DNA of 64,000 nt from positions 147,892,041-147,956,040 of the forward strand of contig CM038053.1 of the NCBI GenBank assembly GCA_021397845.1. Reading direction: 5' to 3'. Positions 58,950-64,000 of this stretch are shown one piece after another. How positions within the stretch are numbered: the stretch's first letter is position 1; each line of letters begins with the position of its first letter. This DNA comes from Areca catechu (lineage: Eukaryota > Streptophyta > Magnoliopsida > Arecales > Arecaceae). The notes under the pieces were generated by a model. That model searched no databases. It saw only the letters and a list, made by a program, of their open reading frames with translations, and was not told the DNA's origin. Position numbers and translations under genes: made by a program.

Positions 58950-59199
58950 CTATTCACCTACATCATGTAGAGGTTTGCATGTTACATTCATTTCTTGCAC
59001 ATGTTAAGTTTGCATCTTACTTCTTGCATACCCTTTGGCATTTAGTAGGCATACATAGTAAATTCTCATGTGCATGCCATGCTAGGGTTAAACCTAGAGA
59101 GTCTATAGTGTTTTAGGTTAGACCCTAGAATGTCCAATAAAATTTTCTTTTGATAGGAAAGTTTAGTTGAGTCTAATAGGTATTAGTTGAGTCCAATAA
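58950..59199 (+). pseudogene. Integrase-core fossil of gypsy 6
   Basis: FASYFLHTLWHLVGIHSKFSC near 59005-59070 aligns with FTSYFWKTLWHLLG...LQFST of the gypsy 1 integrase core (20770-20830). The catalytic Asp before it and the Glu after it (TDGQTE is VKPRES here) are gone. The remainder is AT-rich spacer. Confidence 0.68.
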
Positions 59200-59800
59200 A
59201 TGCACAGCCTGAATTACACATCTGCACCTGCACTACCCTATGCACAGCATATGCATATGAAAATTAGTCAAAATCTGAACAAAACTAATGAACTAACTAA
59301 TAACTTGGCTAATTCCCAAAAGAGAGATAAAGAATTTTGCAGGGGATTTTATAGTTGTAAAGAATTTTTTACTCGTGAAGCTGACCCATCCAGGATAATG
59401 AATATCTGTGGATCTAATGCCTATGAGATACTACCAGATTTAGGTATTAGCTCCACCTTCATCATCTCAGATCTTATAGAGTCTAGGGAGCTAGCAGTGA
59501 CACCTAGCGAGCACATTGAGCCTATCCCTCCTTTTAAGAGAGAACCGACCCTAGAGTGTCCATATACAATTGCCCAAATAGTGAGGAAAAGATTTAGAAA
59601 ATTCTTGATGATCAAGCCATATGTACCCGGAATAGAGGCTATCAGAGGTATTTGGTCATGTGGCAAGGTTGGCCAGAATCTGAGGACTCGTGGATCACTT
59701 ATGAGGATCTGCAGTGCCTCAACCCAGACATACTCGAGTACTATGAGAGCCAAGTTATCCCATACTCGACGGGGTCGAGTTCCTCCCACCCCGGGAGATT
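59200..59800 (+). pseudogene. Gypsy 6 integrase C-terminus and chromodomain-like tail
   Basis: MHMKISQNLNKTNELTNNLA, EFFTREADPSRIMNICGSNA, LGISSTFIISDLIESREL. After a shift near 59590: LDDQAICTRNRGYQ, YLVMWQGWPESEDSWI, YEDLQCLNPDILEYYES, YSTGSSSSHPGR. It keeps the aromatic W...SW pattern of chromodomains. The hairpin CTCGAC/GTCGAG is at 59765-59779. Confidence 0.82.
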
Positions 59801-61373
59801 TGGTGGGAGCACCAGGATTAGACACAGATTACTAAGCCTTATTTGGTTTACCTAGATATATATCAAATTTTGTAATCACTTAGAATTGAGTCCTGTAATA
59901 AGTTGAGGTTAGTTGATTTGTCTCAACCCTCAACCATAGTCTAGTTTTGAGTCCTGTATATCAGCTATGAGTCTAGTATGAGCCCAGTTTTTGTACAAAA
60001 GAAAAGGTTACCCTATTTTGGAGTTCCACCAGGTCACATCCAGGAGTCAAAGGCCACTACATCAGCCATTGGATTTTGTGTGACAACTCAAGATCCAAGA
60101 TGCTTCCGGAAACATTGATTCCTTCCAGATGCCCTCCAGATGCCTAGATTCCCTTCCAAATGCCATAGCATATTCCCAGAATAGGGCACCCATGAATCCA
60201 GAGGTCCACCTACATCCCAGCCCAAAGAAATCAAGCCCAGGTGCCAAGCCCAAGCCCTTAAGAAGCAAGATTCCAGGAAATATTCCTGCTACCAGGATAC
60301 CAAGCCACCCCAGCTTCGAGAGGCCCAAACCCATGCACCTAAGCCCCTTAGGGCTGGCCCCTTGCTGCTCCTACAAGCCCAATACGCCCCCTAGGTGTTC
60401 TTGAAGTGTTGACCACTTCCAAAGAGGTTTGACCAAGTCCATGCTGAAGAGAAGAAGGAGAAGACCAAGTTTATTCATAACGTAGTTGGGATTTCTAATC
60501 CTTTTAAACTTTATAATTCTAACCTAGCTAGGAAAGGACTTATGTTCCAATTGGGAAGAGGACTTGTAACCCAAGTGTAACCATGGTTAGTGAGGGCATG
60601 GGAACTCTATAAATACCACACCACATTCCCTATTGTAAGGATCTCTTTCTTTTGAATACAACTTGCTGAAATTTTGAGTTATTATCTTGTGTTGGTGTTT
60701 TGTTTTGGTTCTTTAGATTGTGTTTCTATGTTTGGATGAATTCCTTGCTGCCCTAGCATTGTTCCATGCCCTAAATCACTGTCATTCAAGCCTTCACACA
60801 TCCAAGAAGGAGTGCCCTAGGCTGCCAAGCAAGGAGATCTTTAACAAGCTTCAAATAGCCCAGCTTTTAATCCCTAACCTGATTTCTTTTAAAACCTAGT
60901 TTCAATTCTTTTTTTTACTTGCTGTTTTGATTGACCCTTGACATTTTGCAAGATCCCGAGGTGCTTCCCCTCCCCTGACGAGGCCTTCTTTGCTGCACGG
61001 ACCGCCCAGATTCGCCTTCATATTCGAGGGAGATAATGCTTCTTCTTCTAGGCTCTGATCAGAGTTGTGAGTGATCTCTTATGCTATTGGATTTCAATCT
61101 TTGACTGGTATGAACCCTTCCCTTCTCTTATTATCTAATTTTGATGAAGATAAACTATCCTAAACCACGAGTTTCTCAACTCTTGTATCCTGGATATTTC
61201 ATTGGTTTGCATGAGTATGCCTGCGACCCGATGATTCTTTGCACTGCAAGTCTTTCCGCTAGTTCTTACTTTATTTTGAAAATCTAGCATGCAAATAAAA
61301 TTAAAAAAAGTATAAAAAAATTATTTTACTATTTTCCATGCATATATAGCAGTCTTAGAGTCGTCCTGCTTCA
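59801..61373 (+). repeat. 3' LTR of gypsy 6
   Basis: TGGTGGGAGCACC to GTCCTGCTTCA; TATAAATA at 60608-60615. Confidence 0.92.
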
Positions 61374-61655
61374 ACAGAAATTCTTAAACTTGCTTCAAAT
61401 GGCTAGTTTTTCATATCCAATGGTCATAAAAGGTCATCTATGGTTTGGAGAGCTATATAAATACCAAAAATCAAATAGAAAAGTAATCCTTTGGTGAGAT
61501 CATTGAATATCCTTTAAGGATTCAAGAGTTGAGTGGTTCAAGCCTTCAAGCTTCCAAAGATAAGAGAGTTGATCAAAGTCCACAACATCAAGCTTCATTC
61601 AAAGGCTTTAACAAATTGAAAACAAGCTTCTTCAACATCATCACTAGGCAACAAT

Positions 61656-61667
61656 TGGTATCAGAGC
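61656..61667 (+). promoter_or_regulatory. Primer-binding site of copia 5
   Basis: TGGTATCAGAGC, continuing as CCAGAACCC, two bases after the LTR end. Confidence 0.9.
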
Positions 61668-61740
61668 CCAGAACCCAAAATCATTGGTATCTAAACTTTG
61701 TGCTTTGCAAAGAATCCAACGATTTTGAGTTTAAAAGATC

Positions 61741-63105
61741 ATGGTAGCCCTAGAAGGTGTTTGTTTTGCTATAGGACATGCATCTAATAGACCATCGATT
61801 TTCATTGGCACTGATTACACTTTTTGAAAAACTCGCATGCACATCTATATTTAATCTATTAGTTATTATCTTTGAAAATTTATAATTAATGGTCCTCATA
61901 TTCTTTCTATTTTTGTTAATGGCATTTCTATTCCAAAGCTCGAAGAGGACTGGAATGAAGATGACATTAAGCAATCTGAAATTAATGCTAAAGCAAGGAA
62001 CTTGCTTTTTTATGTTGAACTCTAATGAATTCAATAGGATCTCCACATGCACATTGGTGAAGGAGATTTGGGACACACTTCAAATTACTCATGAAGGTAC
62101 TCTTCAAGTAAAAAGTACTAAAATTAATATGCTTGTTCATTCTTTTGAAATATTTAAAATGCTACATTTTGAATCTATATCTAATATATATACTAGATTT
62201 ATGACTATTATTAATGAATTGAAAAGTCTTGGCAAAGTCTATACTAATGCTGATTTGGTTAATATAATTCTTAGATCTTTGCCAATATCATGGAATCTAA
62301 AGGTAACGGCAATCCAATAAGCCAAAGATATTGAAACCTTGCCTTTGGAGGAGCTTATTAGTTTGCTCGTGACCCATTAGTTGAATTTATGGTACAAAAA
62401 GGTGATGTTGATCAGGAGAAGAAGAAGATATTGGTCCTAAAGGACAAAAAGAAATTCAAGGCAATGATGGCTACTTGAAGCAATAGTGAAGATTCAAGTT
62501 CAAATGATGAACAAGAAGTTCCCAATCTTTGCTTCATGGCAAATACAGAAGAGGTATCTGTTGAAAATGAATATGATTTTATCTTTGATGAATTACATGA
62601 TGTATTTAATGATCTTGTGCATGAATACAAAGTATTAACAATTGAGCAAAAGAAATTAGAAAGACATGTAGATTCTTTTTCTCTTTAGAACACCAACCTT
62701 GTCAATAAAAATTATAATTTAAATATAAAGATTGATATTTTAGAAAATGATAAGAATAATCTTTCTAAAGAAAAAAAAATTTAAAAAATAAAAAAATTTG
62801 ATTTAAAGGATTTATGTAATAAGTTTTCGAATAAGAAAAATATTTTATTGAATGAACTAAAAATTCTAACAAGGCCCAAGATTTTTGTATCAAATGATGA
62901 GCTTTTAAAGAAAAACAAAAATCTTGAGTGGAAAATCAAGAATTTCTATGCTGTTGCATCCTCCAATCTGACTCGTTTTAAATATTATAAAATTGGCCAT
63001 AATTTATATCCTTGTAAATTAAAAAAAAATTGTGTTCCAAAAGGAACTATATTTACTAATCCTAAACGATCCAAGAATGTTTGGGTACCAAAATTATCCA
63101 CCTAG
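61741..63105 (+). pseudogene. Copia 5 Gag
   Basis: ATG 61741: MVALEGVCFAIGHASNRPSI, FIGTDYTF, a stop (probably Trp TGG to TGA), KTRMHIYI. After a frameshift: NSNEFNRISTCTLVKEIWDT, HEGTLQVKSTKINMLVHSFE, SISNIYTRFMTIINELKSLG and ILRSLPISWNLKVTAIQ (to 62320). Then LPLEELIS and an acidic Ser/Asn-rich C-terminus. The zinc knuckle near 62985 reads YYKIGHNLYPC, missing its first Cys pair. It ends NVWVPKLST. The UBN2-type Gag fold is the family signature. Confidence 0.85.
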
Positions 63106-64000
63106 TTTATTTTGTAGGAGTGTCTTGTAGCACAACATGAACTAAGGAAGTTTTTGAAAGGTGACTATACAAGATAATATAAAGAGTAGATAAGCAGTAT
63201 TTTGGACTAAATGGTAAAGGAAAGATTATACAAATTGATAAATTTTAAACATTTCCTTTCATAACTAAAAATGTAGCTAAATATTTGTTATAAATGTTGC
63301 ATCAATTACTTTGAAAATTATTTCAATTGATTAATTGGAATCAAGTTTAGACTAATAGTCATTTATTATATTCATGAACTTTTTGATGTTGATGGATTTT
63401 ATACTCTTATGATTAAACTCGTGATTATTAGAATTTCTCTTGATTTTGATTAATATAGTTTTAAACTATTTTCAAGTAAAATATGGTAATAAAATGTATA
63501 TATTTTGGTGTCTATGCTTAAGTTAGAAATGATTTGGATCAAGACTAGAACATGTAGTTAAGGATTGCATTTAAGAAGAAGGTATGCATATTGAAAAACC
63601 CTTAATCCAGTAGCTATACTTGATATCATATTACTTCTAACAATTGTATGGATATCAAATTACTTCAAATGGATTTGAAATTATATTAAATTGAATCTTT
63701 AAAATGTCAACCTTCTGCATTTTAAAAATCTTGTATATTTTGAAAATTCAAATCTTTGATTTCAAACTTAGTATTTATGTTCATATCTCAAATTGTCTGA
63801 ATTTATGATACTTGTGCTTTCATATTTTATTTCTCAATGAATGCATATTTTTAAGGGGGAATAATATATAGGAGAGCATCCAAAGATTTATTGTCATATA
63901 TGATGCTTTCTTGATATCATGCTTGATTTATATTGCTATATTACTCCTTGCATTCAAATCTATTTTCTTTGAGGGGAGTTACATTCAAAGCTATTATGAT
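63106..64000 (+). other. Copia 5 sequence after gag, no pol detected
   Basis: AT-rich, no protease, integrase or RT motif in any frame. Purine-rich runs AAGGGGGA (about 63853) and GAGGGGAG (about 63973) resemble polypurine tracts of this family. Either pol has been deleted or it lies beyond the window. Confidence 0.5.

Larger units (their letters stand above)
54610..61373 (+). mobile_element. Gypsy 6: best-preserved pol-less gypsy element
   Basis: LTRs 54610-56181 (1572 bp) and 59801-61373 (1573 bp). TSD ATAGA (54605-54609) and ACAGA (61374-61378), one transition apart. Internal 3.6 kb: PBS, leader, Gag with capsid, acidic ORF, integrase fossil and chromodomain-like tail. No protease, RT, RNase H or functional integrase. 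The LTRs differ by very roughly one base in seven over the first 200, so it is not young. Confidence 0.9.
54131..61653 (+). repeat. 5' LTR of copia 5, interrupted by gypsy 6
   Basis: Pieces 54131-54609 and 61374-61653. TATAAATA at 61456-61463. Seven imperfect copies of CAAGTGTCGACTCA at 54374-54576. Confidence 0.82.
54131..64000 (+). mobile_element. Copia 5: second copia family (SIRE-like Gag), 3' end outside window
   Basis: LTR starts TGTTGACTCTGG at 54131 inside LTR X and, excluding gypsy 6, ends GGCAACA at 61653. PBS 61656-61667, gag 61741-63105, then about 900 bp of AT-rich sequence without pol. The Gag belongs to the UBN2-type family typical of large plant copia elements. LTR net length about 0.76 kb. 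Left TSD candidate ATTAA (54126-54130). Confidence 0.8.

Noticed and set aside
1..64000. Endogenous pararetrovirus (caulimovirus) or other virus insertion
   Set aside because: All RT and integrase sequences are flanked by LTRs and PBS and have copia or gypsy domain order; no movement-protein or viral coat motif was seen.

Overview
This window is plant repeat DNA. I find no intact host gene, no tRNA or rRNA gene and no CRISPR array. Nearly all of the 64 kb can be assigned to LTR retrotransposons of the Ty1/copia and Ty3/gypsy superfamilies. Most have primer-binding sites matching the 3' end of plant initiator tRNA-Met (TGGTATCAGAGC). Gag and pol sequences, TG...CA LTR ends and 5-bp target-site duplications (TSDs) all fit angiosperm intergenic heterochromatin. 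The species cannot be fixed from sequence alone; a large-genome plant, perhaps a monocot, is a weak guess.

Layout. 1-11471: two same-family copia elements in + orientation. Copia 1 (internal region plus LTR A, 4099-6503) sits inside the integrase gene of copia 2 (6504-9025 plus LTR B, 9040-11471). 11472-12481: part of a gypsy LTR. 12482-48422: one copia element on the minus strand (copia 3), split into pieces by gypsy 1 (13447-23398, +, the only gypsy copy here with pol), gypsy 2 (23739-32208, -) and gypsy 4 (34027-46052, +). Gypsy 4 is itself split by gypsy 3 (34042-40269, -). Gypsy 2 carries a small non-autonomous LTR element (25111-27889) whose cargo includes a fragment resembling 3-oxoacyl-CoA reductase. 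48423-51046: gypsy 5 remnant. 51047-53508: copia 4 pol, minus. 53509-54130: LTR of a further copia (X). 54131-64000: copia 5, a different copia family, whose LTR contains gypsy 6 (54610-61373).

The inferred insertion order is copia 4 > gypsy 5 > copia 3 > (gypsy LTR > copia 2 > copia 1; gypsy 1; gypsy 2 > small cargo element; gypsy 4 > gypsy 3), and separately copia 4 > copia X > copia 5 > gypsy 6. TSDs that can be read on both sides support gypsy 1 (GCCCT), the cargo element (AGCTT, exact), gypsy 2 (CTAAG/TTAAG), gypsy 3 (ACTAG/ACTAT), gypsy 4 (GAAGC/GATGC) and gypsy 6 (ATAGA/ACAGA).

The most interesting biology is in gypsy 2, 3, 4 and 6. All four lack protease, reverse transcriptase, RNase H and most of integrase, yet keep complete LTRs, a PBS, a conserved leader, a Gag start, an acidic ORF of unknown origin and the integrase C-terminus with a chromodomain-like tail. 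They look like one non-autonomous lineage, probably mobilised in trans by pol-bearing relatives such as gypsy 1. Every coding region in the window carries stops or frameshifts, so nothing here appears able to make a full polyprotein now.
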